From Actinomycetota bacterium (GTDB lineage: Bacteria > Actinomycetota > CADDZG01 > JAHWKV01 > JAOPZY01): a DNA stretch of 64,000 nucleotides. The stretch spans positions 124,001-188,000 of the forward strand of contig DASTWV010000059.1 of assembly GCA_035765775.1 (NCBI GenBank), in the 5' to 3' direction. A program made the translations under genes and the position numbers. The notes beneath the pieces were generated by a model. It saw only the letters and a list, made by a program, of their open reading frames with translations, did not search any database and had not been told where the DNA came from. This document shows, piece after piece, positions 23,141-32,929 of this stretch; within the stretch, counting starts at the first letter, position 1; the number at the start of each line of letters is the position of its first letter.

Positions 23141-25055
23141 AGTACGACGGGTCCTCGAGCTGCTGCTCGCTGAAGCCCTCCGCCACCTTCGTGCCGCTGC
23201 ACCGGGCGAACGCCTGCGGGGCACCGCCGGCGAGGACACCGATGGTGAACTCGGTGCGGGTGACGGGCACGACGAGCGCATCCTGGGCGGTGGCCACCGG
23301 GGCGACGCCGGCCGCGGTGCCCGGATCGCACGCCGTGACCTTGATACCGGCCGGGTCGGGGGTCACCGTCACCGAGCCCGCCGGCATCGCCTGCGCCCAC
23401 TGGGTGAAGGCGGTGGTCATCGCCGGAAGGCCGGTGGGCGTGGCCGCCACCGTCGCTGCCATGCACGACTTGCCGTTCTCGGTGTAGCCGACATAGGCGT
23501 CTCCCGCCCAGGCGTCGGCGGCCGGCAGGGCCACCGCCGGGGCGATCCGCTGGGTCAGCACCACGTACCAGCTCATGGCACCGAAGTCACCGTTGTCGAA
23601 CTTCTTCGTCCCCTTGGGGGCGGCGGGCTGATCCACGTGCGCAGCCGGCGTCTGGGCGACGAAGACCCAGGGGTCGAAGTACTGCAGCTCGGTGGAGGGC
23701 GGGTTGCGGAAGGCGCTGTCGACGGAGGCGTTGCCGTTCTCGTTGACCAGCACCTTCAGCAGCTCGGGGCCGAGCTCGTACGGGGCGCCGAACAGCTCCA
23801 GCATCGCCGGCGGCACCGACGTCAGGCTCTGCTGCGCGGCGTCGGAGGCGGCCTGGTCCTGCTGCTCGTAGAGGGCCTGGTCGGTGGAGGGCAGGGTGTC
23901 GACGTAGTCGTTCTGGACCCGTACAGCGTCGCCCTCGACCAGGGCCTGGAAGCCTTCCTGCGCCCCCGAGTTGATCATCGAGTCGCCCCGGCTCAGATCG
24001 AAGTACTGGTCCTGCACGGCGTGGGTCAGCTCGTGCACCAGGGTGACCTTGACGTCCAACGTCAGGTCGGTGCCCCGCACGTACACCTGCTTGGTGGTGC
24101 TGTCGTAGAAGGCGGCGGTGCCGTCGTCCGCCAGCTTGTTGCTGGCATCGTTCAGGTCGGCGCTGCCCTGGATCAGGCCCACCGCCCGGAACAGCCCGGT
24201 CTCCTGGGCATCCAGGTTCGGTCCCGAGTTGTCCCCGCTGCTCTGCATCTGCTTGACGTAGTCGGCATCGGACAGGAAGCTCACCGCCACCGGGTGCTTG
24301 AAGGTCAGGCCGCGGTCCTGCTGCACGAAGCCGACCTCGGGAAGCACCCGGGCGTCCCAGCTGGCCGGGAAGGTGGGCTGGGGGGACGCTTTGGGCGCCG
24401 CCTTGAAGCTCAGGCTGCCGTGGTTGAAGGTCAGCACGGACACCAGGCCGATGATGAGCACCAGGGCCACGGTCCCCAGAATGAAGCCGATGCGCTTGTC
24501 CCGGCGCTGCTGCTCGGGCGACCGGCGGGGCAGGTTCGGGGGCCAGCCCGGCATCTGGGGGCCGCCGCCACCAGCAGGGGGCCAGCCCGGTCCCTGCGGG
24601 TGGTACGGGGGCTGATACGGAGGGGCCGGCGGGGCAGGGAAGTTCCCGGCCGGGCGGTAGGGCGACGCCTCGTACACCGAGCCGGCGTACGCCGGGCTGA
24701 GGTAGGGCGGGATCCCGGGTGCGGCCGGGTCGGGCGACTGGGGGCCAGTACCCGGTGGCCCAGCGGGTTCCATCGGTGGCGACTGGAAGAGCTGGGCGGT
24801 CTTGAAGCCGTTGAGCTCGGCCGGCACCGGCCCGCCGGGGGCGGCGTGCTCGGCCCGCCAGCTGAGCGGCCCGCCGGTGGCGGGAGGGGCATCCCGGAAC
24901 GAGAGCGAGGGCGCCTGGGCACCCACCGCGTCGCCCCGGGCGGCGCAGTCGTCGTCCGGGCACCGCCCGTTGCGGAGTTTGCGCCCGCACCGGGGACAGC
25001 CACGCACCGCCATCAGCGCGCGAGCAAACCGCTCTTCGTCTCGTTCAACCGGCAT
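23067..25055 (-). CDS. membrane-anchored zinc metalloprotease-like protein
   Basis: About 662 residues from ATG 25055 (an upstream ATG at 25109 is also in frame). The N-terminus has a zinc ribbon (CPRCGRKLRNGRCPDDDC), then a long Pro/Gly/Tyr-rich region to about residue 200, one membrane span (about 202-224) and a large extracytoplasmic domain. The catalytic motif is VTLVHELTHAVQDQYF (HExxH) with a likely third ligand Glu in GAQEGFQALVEGDA. It is a zincin-type peptidase or a catalytically similar protein acting outside the membrane. The substrate is unknown. The gene overlaps the apbE 3' end on the other strand. Confidence 0.75.
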   Translation of the reverse strand: MPVERDEERFARALMAVRGCPRCGRKLRNGRCPDDDCAARGDAVGAQAPSLSFRDAPPATGGPLSWRAEHAAPGGPVPAELNGFKTAQLFQSPPMEPAGPPGTGPQSPDPAAPGIPPYLSPAYAGSVYEASPYRPAGNFPAPPAPPYQPPYHPQGPGWPPAGGGGPQMPGWPPNLPRRSPEQQRRDKRIGFILGTVALVLIIGLVSVLTFNHGSLSFKAAPKASPQPTFPASWDARVLPEVGFVQQDRGLTFKHPVAVSFLSDADYVKQMQSSGDNSGPNLDAQETGLFRAVGLIQGSADLNDASNKLADDGTAAFYDSTTKQVYVRGTDLTLDVKVTLVHELTHAVQDQYFDLSRGDSMINSGAQEGFQALVEGDAVRVQNDYVDTLPSTDQALYEQQDQAASDAAQQSLTSVPPAMLELFGAPYELGPELLKVLVNENGNASVDSAFRNPPSTELQYFDPWVFVAQTPAAHVDQPAAPKGTKKFDNGDFGAMSWYVVLTQRIAPAVALPAADAWAGDAYVGYTENGKSCMAATVAATPTGLPAMTTAFTQWAQAMPAGSVTVTPDPAGIKVTACDPGTAAGVAPVATAQDALVVPVTRTEFTIGVLAGGAPQAFARCSGTKVAEGFSEQQLEDPSYFTSRAGLTKVAQVVAPCRSAAGLS

Positions 25056-25238
25056 GGTGGCACGCTCCCGTAAAGGTCCAGACAAACTGCCCACAGCTAG
25101 TGTCGGCACCCGAATGGGAGATATTTATAGTCACCTCGGGGGATTAGGACGACCTAGCCCGCGTGGTCACCTGCCGTATTCCTCCAGCAAAAGTACCCAA
25201 CCCCGCCCGGCGGCCGCCGTGGTCCCGCCTCGAGGTGG

Positions 25239-25273
25239 GGGACAAATGTTCCGCTAGCCGGGACAGAAGTCCC
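25239..25273. promoter_or_regulatory. paired GGGACA/TGTCCC dyads, copy 2
   Basis: GGGACAAATGTTCC (25239-25252) and GGGACAGAAGTCCC (25260-25273), each an imperfect dyad, start 21 bp apart. The arrangement matches that at 6293-6327 on the other strand. It is 80 bp before the mannosyltransferase start and about 185 bp from the divergent protease gene. Confidence 0.55.
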
Positions 25274-25352
25274 CCACGTCCCCGGTGAACCTCTCCCACG
25301 GCGGCAGGGGGCCAACCGGGCTCGCAGGTGCCCCGGGCCCGGGCCGCCGATA

Positions 25353-26846
25353 TTGTCCTCGCTCATCGGCGCACACACGTCTCAGCCCGCCGGGCCGCCC
25401 GCCCGCCTCGCCCAGGTCAGGGGCCGGGTCGCCCTGACCCTCATCGCCGCGGCCGTGGCGCTCGTGGTGGCCACCGCACTCCTGGGGCCGAGTGCAGCCG
25501 TCATCCCGCTCCCGCCCGGGGCTTTCCCCATCGGCGGGAACCTGCACCCCTCGGCCTGGCTGGTTACCGCCCTCCTGGCGCTGGCGGTCGTCGCCGGCGT
25601 CGCCGGGACCGCACTGGCGTGGGCGGCGGTCGGAGGCGGCTGGGCCCCTTCCCCGAGGAAGCTCCTGGCGGGGGGCCTGGTGGCCACCGGGCTGCTGGTC
25701 GTGGTCCCGCCGGTGGCCTCGGCCGACGTCCTCAGCTACGCCGCCTACGGCCACATCGCCGCCCGGGGCCTCGACCCCTACACCACCGTCCCGGCGTCGC
25801 TGCCCCACGACCCCTACGCCCGGGCAGTGGAGGCCCCCTGGCAGGCCACCCCGAGCATCTACGGGCCGCTCGCCACCTGGGAGGAGCAGGCGATGGTGTC
25901 CCTCGCCGGCGGCCACCGGCGCCGGGCGGTCGGCCTGCTCGACCTCGCCAACGGATCCGCCTTCGCCCTGGCCGGCGCACTGCTCCTCGGGGTGGCGGGG
26001 GCCGACGAGGACCGCCGCCGCAAGGCCCTCCTCGCCCTCCTGCTGAACCCCGTCGTCCTGCTCCTCGTGGTGGCCGGGGGCCACGTCGACGCCCTGGTGG
26101 TGCTGGCTGTGGCCGGCGGCCTCGCCCTCTTCCGGCGGTCGCCGCTGTGGGCAGGGGTCATCGGGGGGGCGGGGACCCTGGTCAAGCTGACCGGCGCCCT
26201 CCCACTGGTGGGATGGGCCTGGGCGGCCCGGGGTCGGCGCCGGGGTGGCCTGGTGGCCGCTGCCGCCATCCTGGTGGCCGCCGGGTACGCCATCGTCGGC
26301 CTCCACGCCTTCAACCAGGCCCGCCGGGCGTCCAGCCTGGTCTCGGTCGGCACGCCCTGGCGGCCGCTGCGTTCACTCCTGCAGCACACCGTGGGCCACC
26401 CGGCGGCTACCGCCACCGTGGCCGTGGGGTCCGCCGCCCTGATGGTGTGGCTGGCCGTGCGGCTCGCCCGGGACCTGCCGCCCGCCGCCTCCGAGACCAC
26501 GCAGACCACGCAGACCACGGAGGCCGCCCGGGCAGCCCTCGTGCTCACCCTGGCCTGGACCCTGGGCGCCGCCTACGTCCTCGGCTGGTACGACGCCGTG
26601 CCCTGGGCCCTCCTCGCCCTCCTGCCGGTGTCCCGCTACCACCGCATCCTGCTGGCCCACAGTGGCATCCTGGCGCTCGCCTATCTGCCCGGGCGGGTGG
26701 TCCCGCTGCCCGCCGGTCTGGCCGGGATCACCACCGCCCTACGCAGCGCCGCCAGCCCGGCGGTCCTCGCCTTGCTGATCATCGTGTGCCTGGTCCCGTC
26801 TCGGCTGATCCCCACAGAGGATTCACAGTTGCCCGCCGCACACTGA
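25353..26846 (+). CDS. polyprenol-phosphate mannosyltransferase (MptA/MptB-like, GT-C fold)
   Basis: 497 residues, about twelve membrane segments. The first external loop carries the family signature ASADVLSYAAYGHIAARGLD, then DPYARAV and SIYGPLATW, as in alpha-(1,6)-mannosyltransferases that use polyprenyl-phosphomannose for lipomannan-type glycans. The Asp in SADVLSY is the expected catalytic residue. TTG 25353 is the first usable start in frame; no strong ribosome site is seen. The acceptor glycan cannot be predicted, but an actinobacterial envelope is implied. Confidence 0.82.
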   Translation: MSSLIGAHTSQPAGPPARLAQVRGRVALTLIAAAVALVVATALLGPSAAVIPLPPGAFPIGGNLHPSAWLVTALLALAVVAGVAGTALAWAAVGGGWAPSPRKLLAGGLVATGLLVVVPPVASADVLSYAAYGHIAARGLDPYTTVPASLPHDPYARAVEAPWQATPSIYGPLATWEEQAMVSLAGGHRRRAVGLLDLANGSAFALAGALLLGVAGADEDRRRKALLALLLNPVVLLLVVAGGHVDALVVLAVAGGLALFRRSPLWAGVIGGAGTLVKLTGALPLVGWAWAARGRRRGGLVAAAAILVAAGYAIVGLHAFNQARRASSLVSVGTPWRPLRSLLQHTVGHPAATATVAVGSAALMVWLAVRLARDLPPAASETTQTTQTTEAARAALVLTLAWTLGAAYVLGWYDAVPWALLALLPVSRYHRILLAHSGILALAYLPGRVVPLPAGLAGITTALRSAASPAVLALLIIVCLVPSRLIPTEDSQLPAAH

Positions 26847-26890
26847 GGGCACGCACAACGGAACCCAAGCAGGGCACCATCGTTTCGGAG

Positions 26891-26929
26891 ATCGAGAGCC
26901 TCGGAGGTCGAGAGCAATGGATCGAGAGC
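26891..26929. repeat. three copies of (A/G)TCGAGAGC before htpX
   Basis: ATCGAGAGC (26891-26899), GTCGAGAGC (26907-26915) and ATCGAGAGC (26921-26929) lie at 16- and 14-bp steps, immediately upstream of the htpX ATG. They could be an operator array or slippage repeats. Confidence 0.6.
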
Positions 26930-26930
26930 C

Positions 26931-27764
26931 ATGAAGAACACCGTGAAGACCTACGTCCTGCTCGCCGCGATGGGCGGGCTGATCGTGCTGATCGCGTCGC
27001 TGATCGGCGGCAGCGCCGGGGCGAGCGTCGGCCTCCTGCTCGCCATCGCCTTCACCGGCGGCTCCTACTGGTTCTCCGACCGGATCGCCATCCGGGCGGC
27101 CCACGCCATCCCGGTCACCGAGGAGCAGATGCCCGAATACTACCGGGTGGTCCGGGAACTGACCCAGCGGGCCGGCCTGCCGATGCCCCGCCTCTACGTC
27201 TCGCCCTCCCCGCAGCCCAACGCCTTCGCCACCGGGCGCAACCCGAGCCACGCCGCGGTCGCCGTCACCCAGGGCATCCTCCAGGCACTCACCTGGGACG
27301 AGCTGCGGGGTGTGCTGGCGCACGAGATCAGCCACGTCGGCAACCGCGACATCCTCATCGGCTCGGTGGCGGCCGCCGCCGCCATGGGCATCCTGTGGGT
27401 CACCCGCATCGGCTTTCTCTTCGGCGGCGGGCGGCGCAACAACGCCCTGAGCATGCTGGCGATGTTCCTGCTGGCCCCGGTCGCCGCCTTCCTGCTCCAG
27501 CTGGCGCTCACCCGCAGCCGGGAGTACGAGGCCGACCGCTCCGGGGCACGGCTCATCGGCGACGGCGAGGCCCTCGCCTCGGCCCTGGCCAAGATCGAGC
27601 ACGGCGTGCGGGCGGTGCCGATGAACGTGCCGCCGGCCGCCGCCCAGGCCTTCATCGTCAACCCGCTGACCGGGCGCAAGATGGCCTTCGGCAACCTGTT
27701 CCGCACCCACCCGGCCACCGCCGACCGCATCGCCCGGCTGCGCTCCGGGCAGTGGGCGAGGTAG
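26931..27764 (+). CDS. htpX: M48 family membrane metalloprotease HtpX
   Basis: 277 residues. N-terminal membrane spans at about 9-26 and 30-48, the zinc motif LRGVLAHEISHVGNRDI near residue 130, spans at about 145-165 and 172-195, and the third zinc ligand Glu in SREYEADRSGARL. It degrades misfolded membrane proteins at the inner face of the membrane. Length and layout are normal. The start follows the third copy of a short direct repeat. The gene is upstream of the HtrA/two-component module, so a common role in envelope quality control is plausible, though a 240-bp gap separates them. Confidence 0.93.
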   Translation: MKNTVKTYVLLAAMGGLIVLIASLIGGSAGASVGLLLAIAFTGGSYWFSDRIAIRAAHAIPVTEEQMPEYYRVVRELTQRAGLPMPRLYVSPSPQPNAFATGRNPSHAAVAVTQGILQALTWDELRGVLAHEISHVGNRDILIGSVAAAAAMGILWVTRIGFLFGGGRRNNALSMLAMFLLAPVAAFLLQLALTRSREYEADRSGARLIGDGEALASALAKIEHGVRAVPMNVPPAAAQAFIVNPLTGRKMAFGNLFRTHPATADRIARLRSGQWAR

Positions 27765-27784
27765 CCCCCCCATTCTTGTGAGCA

Positions 27785-27807
27785 TGAACCACCATATAGG
27801 TGGTTCA
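27785..27807. repeat. 9-bp hairpin downstream of htpX
   Basis: TGAACCACC-ATATA-GGTGGTTCA, a perfect 9-bp stem with a 5-nt loop, 20 bp after the htpX stop. No T tract follows. It may be a terminator-like structure or an operator for the htrA promoter region. Confidence 0.6.
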
Positions 27808-27888
27808 GCGTCACAGAAAACTCCGGAAGTGGTGCTGGCTCACGCGCGCGCCGCAACTCGGCCGGGGGCCATTACACCCGGGCGGTTC

Positions 27889-27907
27889 CACAGGGAGGTC
27901 ACAGGGA
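27889..27907 (+). promoter_or_regulatory. response-regulator box before htrA-like gene
   Basis: Two CACAGGGA repeats (27889-27896 and 27900-27907) at exactly 11-bp spacing, the arrangement bound by OmpR/PhoB/MprA-type dimers. The same pair precedes the adjacent response regulator gene. Confidence 0.75.
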
Positions 27908-28004
27908 ATGCTGACGGTGACCTCAGGCCGCCCTGCGACGATGTCGCGGTGGCATTAGAAGAGGTGCCAGCAGAACACCACCCCACCCAGGAGGGATCCA
28001 GGCC

Positions 28005-29159
<1,155 letters not shown>

Positions 29160-29183
29160 TCTTAACCATGACAACAGTCCGTT

Positions 29184-29202
29184 CACAGGGATATCACAGG
29201 GA
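29184..29202 (+). promoter_or_regulatory. response-regulator box before response regulator gene
   Basis: TCACAGGGA at 29183-29191 and 29194-29202, 11 bp apart, with a further CACAGGGA at 29233-29240 beside the ribosome site. It implies autoregulation by the downstream OmpR-type regulator. Confidence 0.75.
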
Positions 29203-29250
29203 GTGGCGCGACACTGCACAGCAGGCTGACAGCACAGGGAGGGAGCACAC

Positions 29251-29937
29251 ATGACCGAGGCCCGGGTCCTCGTTGTCGACGACGAGCCGTCGATTACGGA
29301 CGCCGTCTCCACCGCACTGCGCTACGAGGGGTTCGAGGTGACCGAAGCTGCGGGGGGCCGGGAGGCCCTGAAGCTGGCGGGCACGTTCAAGCCGGATCTC
29401 ATCGTCCTGGACGTCATGCTGCCCGACCTCGACGGGCTCGCCCTCACCCGGCGGCTGCGCAACGATGGGGTACGGACCCCGATCCTGTTCCTGACCGCCA
29501 AGGACGCCACCGAGGACAAGGTGACCGGGCTCACGGTGGGCGGCGACGACTACATGACCAAGCCGTTCTCGCTGGCCGAGGTGGTGGCCCGGGTGAGGGC
29601 GATCCTGCGCCGTACCCGGGGCGGCCCCAAGGCGGAGTCGGTGCTGACGTTCTCCGACCTGGTCCTCGATGAGGAGACCCACGAGGTGCGCCGCAACGGC
29701 CAGCCCGTGCACCTGACCGCCACCGAGTTCAACCTGCTGCGCTACTTCATGCTGAACCCGCGCCGGGTCCTGTCCAAGGCGCAGATCCTGGATCATGTCT
29801 GGGACTACGATTTCAACGGGGACTACAACGTCGTGGAGACCTTCGTGTCATACCTGCGCAAGAAGCTGGACCGCCTCGGCCCGCCGCTGATCCACACCAT
29901 CCGCCTCGTGGGCTACAGCCTGCGCACCGGAGACTAA
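29251..29937 (+). CDS. OmpR-family response regulator (MprA-like)
   Basis: 228 residues behind a GGGAGGGAG ribosome site. Receiver domain 1-120: acidic pocket VVDDEPS, phospho-acceptor Asp in LIVLDVMLPDLDGLAL (near residue 53), Thr/Lys switch in LFLTAKDA and MTKPFSLAEVVARV. The C-terminal winged helix (about 130-226) has the HLTATEFNLLRYFMLNPRRV block. Its own promoter and that of htrA carry the same direct repeats, so it probably controls both. It is co-transcribed with the kinase 13 bp downstream. Confidence 0.95.
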   Translation: MTEARVLVVDDEPSITDAVSTALRYEGFEVTEAAGGREALKLAGTFKPDLIVLDVMLPDLDGLALTRRLRNDGVRTPILFLTAKDATEDKVTGLTVGGDDYMTKPFSLAEVVARVRAILRRTRGGPKAESVLTFSDLVLDEETHEVRRNGQPVHLTATEFNLLRYFMLNPRRVLSKAQILDHVWDYDFNGDYNVVETFVSYLRKKLDRLGPPLIHTIRLVGYSLRTGD

Positions 29938-29950
29938 GGGAAGGGAACCC

Positions 29951-31579
29951 ATGTCGCTGCGGGGCCGGCTGCTGGCAGCCTCGCTGGTACTCGTCGCGCT
30001 CGGCCTGTTCGTGGTGGGGACGGCGACCTACATCGCGTTTCGCTCCTTCCTGCTCCACCAGGTCGATGCTCAGCTCATCGCGGATGCCCAAAGCCTCCAG
30101 AAGGCTAATTTCCGAAATCGATCGGTGGCTCTCGGCCTGGTGTACGTCGTGTACCTGAACGCTGACGGCACTCCCGTGCAGGCACCCAACCTGGTGCCCA
30201 AGACCCCGCCCCCCAGCCTGCCGGCAAATTTGCCGGTGGCCAATGACCTCACCACCGCCACGCCCCATACGCTCCGCTCCCAGGGCCGGGGCTGGCCCCG
30301 GTACCGGGTCCTTGCCGCACCTGCCTCCGCGCTCGACCCCACCATCACCATGGTGGTTGGCATCCCACTCACCGACGAAGCGAACGACCTCGCCCGGTTG
30401 GTGACCGTGGAGCTCCTCGTGGGCGTCGCCGTGCTGCTGGCGGCGGCGATGGTCGGGTCCTGGCTCGTGCGCCTCGGCCTGCGCCCGCTGCAGGAGATCG
30501 AGACCACCGCCGAGTCGATAGCCGCCAGTGACCTCACCGAGCGCGTGGCGGTCGATGATGAGCGGACCGAGGTGGGGCGGCTCGGCCGGACGCTGAACGC
30601 CATGCTGGCGCGCATCGAGGCCGCATTCGAGGAGCAGCGCCGGTCCGAGGAGGCGCTCCGGGCGTCGGAGGAGCGGCTGCGCCGGTTCGTCTCCGACGCC
30701 TCGCACGAGCTCCGCACCCCGGTGGCGGCGGTGCGGGCCAACGCCGAGCTCTTCCGCCGGGGCGGCGAGAACCACCCCGAGGACCTCCCCCGCCTCATGG
30801 CCCGCATCGAATCCGAGGCCGCCCGCATGGGCGTGCTGGTGGAGGACCTGCTGCTGCTCACCCGCCTCGATCAGGGGCGGGCTCTGGAACAGGCCCCGGT
30901 GGACCTGGGCGCCCTGGCTGCCGAGGCGGTCGAGGCCGCCCGGGTCATTGAGCCGGACCGGCCGATCACGTTGACGGTCAGCGGCTCGGTGGAGGTGCTG
31001 GGCGACAAGGACCGGCTGCGCCAGGTGATCGACAACCTGCTCACCAACATCCGGCGCCACACCCCTGCGGGGACGCCGGGATGGGTTTCGGTGGCGGAGG
31101 TGGGCACCGGTCCGGCGGCCCGGGCGATCCTCGAAGTGGCCGACGGCGGTCCCGGCATCGACCCCGACGACGGCGCCCGGATCTTCGAGCGCTTCTACCG
31201 GGCGGACACCTCCCGCTCCCGGGACCGGGGCGGCTCGGGCCTGGGGCTGTCGATCGTGGCGGCCATCACCGCCGCCCACGGCGGGCTGGCGTCCGCCACC
31301 AACCGGCCCGAGGGCGGGGCGCTGTTCCGGATCGACCTTCCCGCCCTGGTGGAGGCCGCCCGGCCGGAGCCGATGGCCGACGACGATGGCGAAGAGACAG
31401 GACCGGAGACGGCCACCGGCGGGCCCGGGCCGGCGCCGGGGAACGGGAGCCAGCCGCCGGAGACGGCGACCGGGCCGCCCGGGCTGCCGCCGATCGCCCC
31501 CGGGCTGCCGCCGTCCGAGTGGCTGCCCGCCAACGGCGCCGAGGGCCTCCGAGCGCCCGGCACGAAGACCCGGGCCTGA
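29951..31579 (+). CDS. sensor histidine kinase (MprB-like)
   Basis: 542 residues. Two membrane spans (about 8-28 and 156-178) enclose an extracytoplasmic sensor of about 125 residues. HAMP follows (about 180-235), then HisKA with the phosphorylated His in SDASHELRTPVAAV, and HATPase with N box NLLTNIRRHTP, G1 DGGPGID and G2 GGSGLGLSIV. A Pro/Gly-rich tail of about 75 residues after the catalytic domain is unusual. It should sense envelope stress and phosphorylate the preceding regulator. Confidence 0.94.
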   Translation: MSLRGRLLAASLVLVALGLFVVGTATYIAFRSFLLHQVDAQLIADAQSLQKANFRNRSVALGLVYVVYLNADGTPVQAPNLVPKTPPPSLPANLPVANDLTTATPHTLRSQGRGWPRYRVLAAPASALDPTITMVVGIPLTDEANDLARLVTVELLVGVAVLLAAAMVGSWLVRLGLRPLQEIETTAESIAASDLTERVAVDDERTEVGRLGRTLNAMLARIEAAFEEQRRSEEALRASEERLRRFVSDASHELRTPVAAVRANAELFRRGGENHPEDLPRLMARIESEAARMGVLVEDLLLLTRLDQGRALEQAPVDLGALAAEAVEAARVIEPDRPITLTVSGSVEVLGDKDRLRQVIDNLLTNIRRHTPAGTPGWVSVAEVGTGPAARAILEVADGGPGIDPDDGARIFERFYRADTSRSRDRGGSGLGLSIVAAITAAHGGLASATNRPEGGALFRIDLPALVEAARPEPMADDDGEETGPETATGGPGPAPGNGSQPPETATGPPGLPPIAPGLPPSEWLPANGAEGLRAPGTKTRA

Positions 31580-31727
31580 CCGGCTGCGGCCGGGGCGGGC
31601 CTGGAGCCGGGTAGGCGTGGGCCGATGTGATCGTTTAGGAAAGATCGAGGTCCCCTGCGGGACCCCCGAGGCCACCCCGACCGCCGTCACAGCCCAGGCC
31701 AAGGCTGCGTCGGGATCATGGATCGCA

Positions 31728-32882
31728 ATGCTGCTCCCCCGGCGCCCGGCCACCGCCCGCGTGGCCATTGTCGCCCTCCTCAGCCTCGTCGCACTCGTCG
31801 CCGCCGCCTGCGGTGGGTCGAAGCCCGTTGGCCACCGATCGACGGCGACGCCCTCCGGCACCGCCCCGGCGACGGGCAGGGTCACCCCGACCGGCACCGA
31901 CGCAGCGACGCCCTCGGCCACCGATACGTCGATCACCATCCCCTCCCCGCAAACCGGCTCCGCCTCGCAGCCGGGGACGTCGCCAGCCCAGCCCTCGAGC
32001 CCGGCGCAGACCACCGCCAGAGCCCCGTCGCCGGCACCGGCGGCCACCTACGCCGTCCCGACGGTCGGGCTGCCCAACTTCAGCCACGTTGTGGTGATCC
32101 TCATGGAGAACGAGGAGTACGGATCGATCATCGGCAACGCCAACGCCCCGTACATCAACAGCCTGGCGGGGCAGGGAGCGCTGGCGACGCAGTACTACGC
32201 CATCTCGCACCCCTCCCTGCCCAACTACCTCGCCCTCAGCGGGGGCTCGACCTTCGGTATCAGCTCGGACTGCAACCCCGGCCCGGGCTGCCAGGCCACG
32301 CGACCGGGGCTGGCGGACCAACTCGCCGGGGCGGGGATTTCCTGGAAGGGCTACATGGAGGATCTCCCCGGTCCGTGCGCCCGCTCGGACAGCGGGAACT
32401 ACGCCGTGCGCCACGACCCGTTCGTCTACTACCCCAGCATCGTGTCGAGCGGGTGCGGCAACGTCGTGCCGGCATCCCAGCTCACCGCCGATCTTGCCAG
32501 CGGGCAGCTCCCGCGATTTGCCTGGGTCACCCCGAACCTGTGCGACGACATGCACGACTCGTGTGGCGGCAGCGCCATCGCCCACGGGGACGCCTACCTC
32601 CACAACCTGGTCCCGCAGATCCTGTCGGCCCTCGGCCCGGGCGGGGTGGTGTTCGTCACCTTCGACGAGGGGAGTTCCAATGCCGGCGGCGGCCTGCCCG
32701 GGGCGGCCGGGGGCCAGGTCACGACGATCGCCGCCGGGGCCCCGGTGAAGGCGGGCTACCGGACCTCGGTGCGCTACGACCACTACTCGCTGCTGCGCAC
32801 CATCGAGGACGCCTGGGGCCTGGCCCCGCTGGGCTCAGCCGCCTTGTCGCCGGCCATGCGGGACCTGTTCACCGGATCCTGA
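31728..32882 (+). CDS. phosphoesterase-family lipoprotein (acid phosphatase/phospholipase C-like)
   Basis: 384 residues from ATG 31728, chosen because a lipoprotein signal begins there (RRPATARVAIVALLSL, lipobox ending VAAAC). A Thr/Ser/Pro linker (30-105) leads to a PF04185-type phosphoesterase domain: VVVILMENEEYGSIIG, NAPYINSLAGQGAL, SHPSLPNYLALSGG and VFVTFDEGSSN. Metal ligands are expected at the Glu-Asn, the Ser/Thr nucleophile region and the Asp-Glu. It probably hydrolyses phosphate esters outside the cell. The 148-bp gap before it shows no clear promoter. Confidence 0.82.
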   Translation: MLLPRRPATARVAIVALLSLVALVAAACGGSKPVGHRSTATPSGTAPATGRVTPTGTDAATPSATDTSITIPSPQTGSASQPGTSPAQPSSPAQTTARAPSPAPAATYAVPTVGLPNFSHVVVILMENEEYGSIIGNANAPYINSLAGQGALATQYYAISHPSLPNYLALSGGSTFGISSDCNPGPGCQATRPGLADQLAGAGISWKGYMEDLPGPCARSDSGNYAVRHDPFVYYPSIVSSGCGNVVPASQLTADLASGQLPRFAWVTPNLCDDMHDSCGGSAIAHGDAYLHNLVPQILSALGPGGVVFVTFDEGSSNAGGGLPGAAGGQVTTIAAGAPVKAGYRTSVRYDHYSLLRTIEDAWGLAPLGSAALSPAMRDLFTGS

Positions 32883-32929
32883 CGGGGAACCGACACAGAA
32901 AGCCCGCACACCCGCGACAATGGCCGGCG

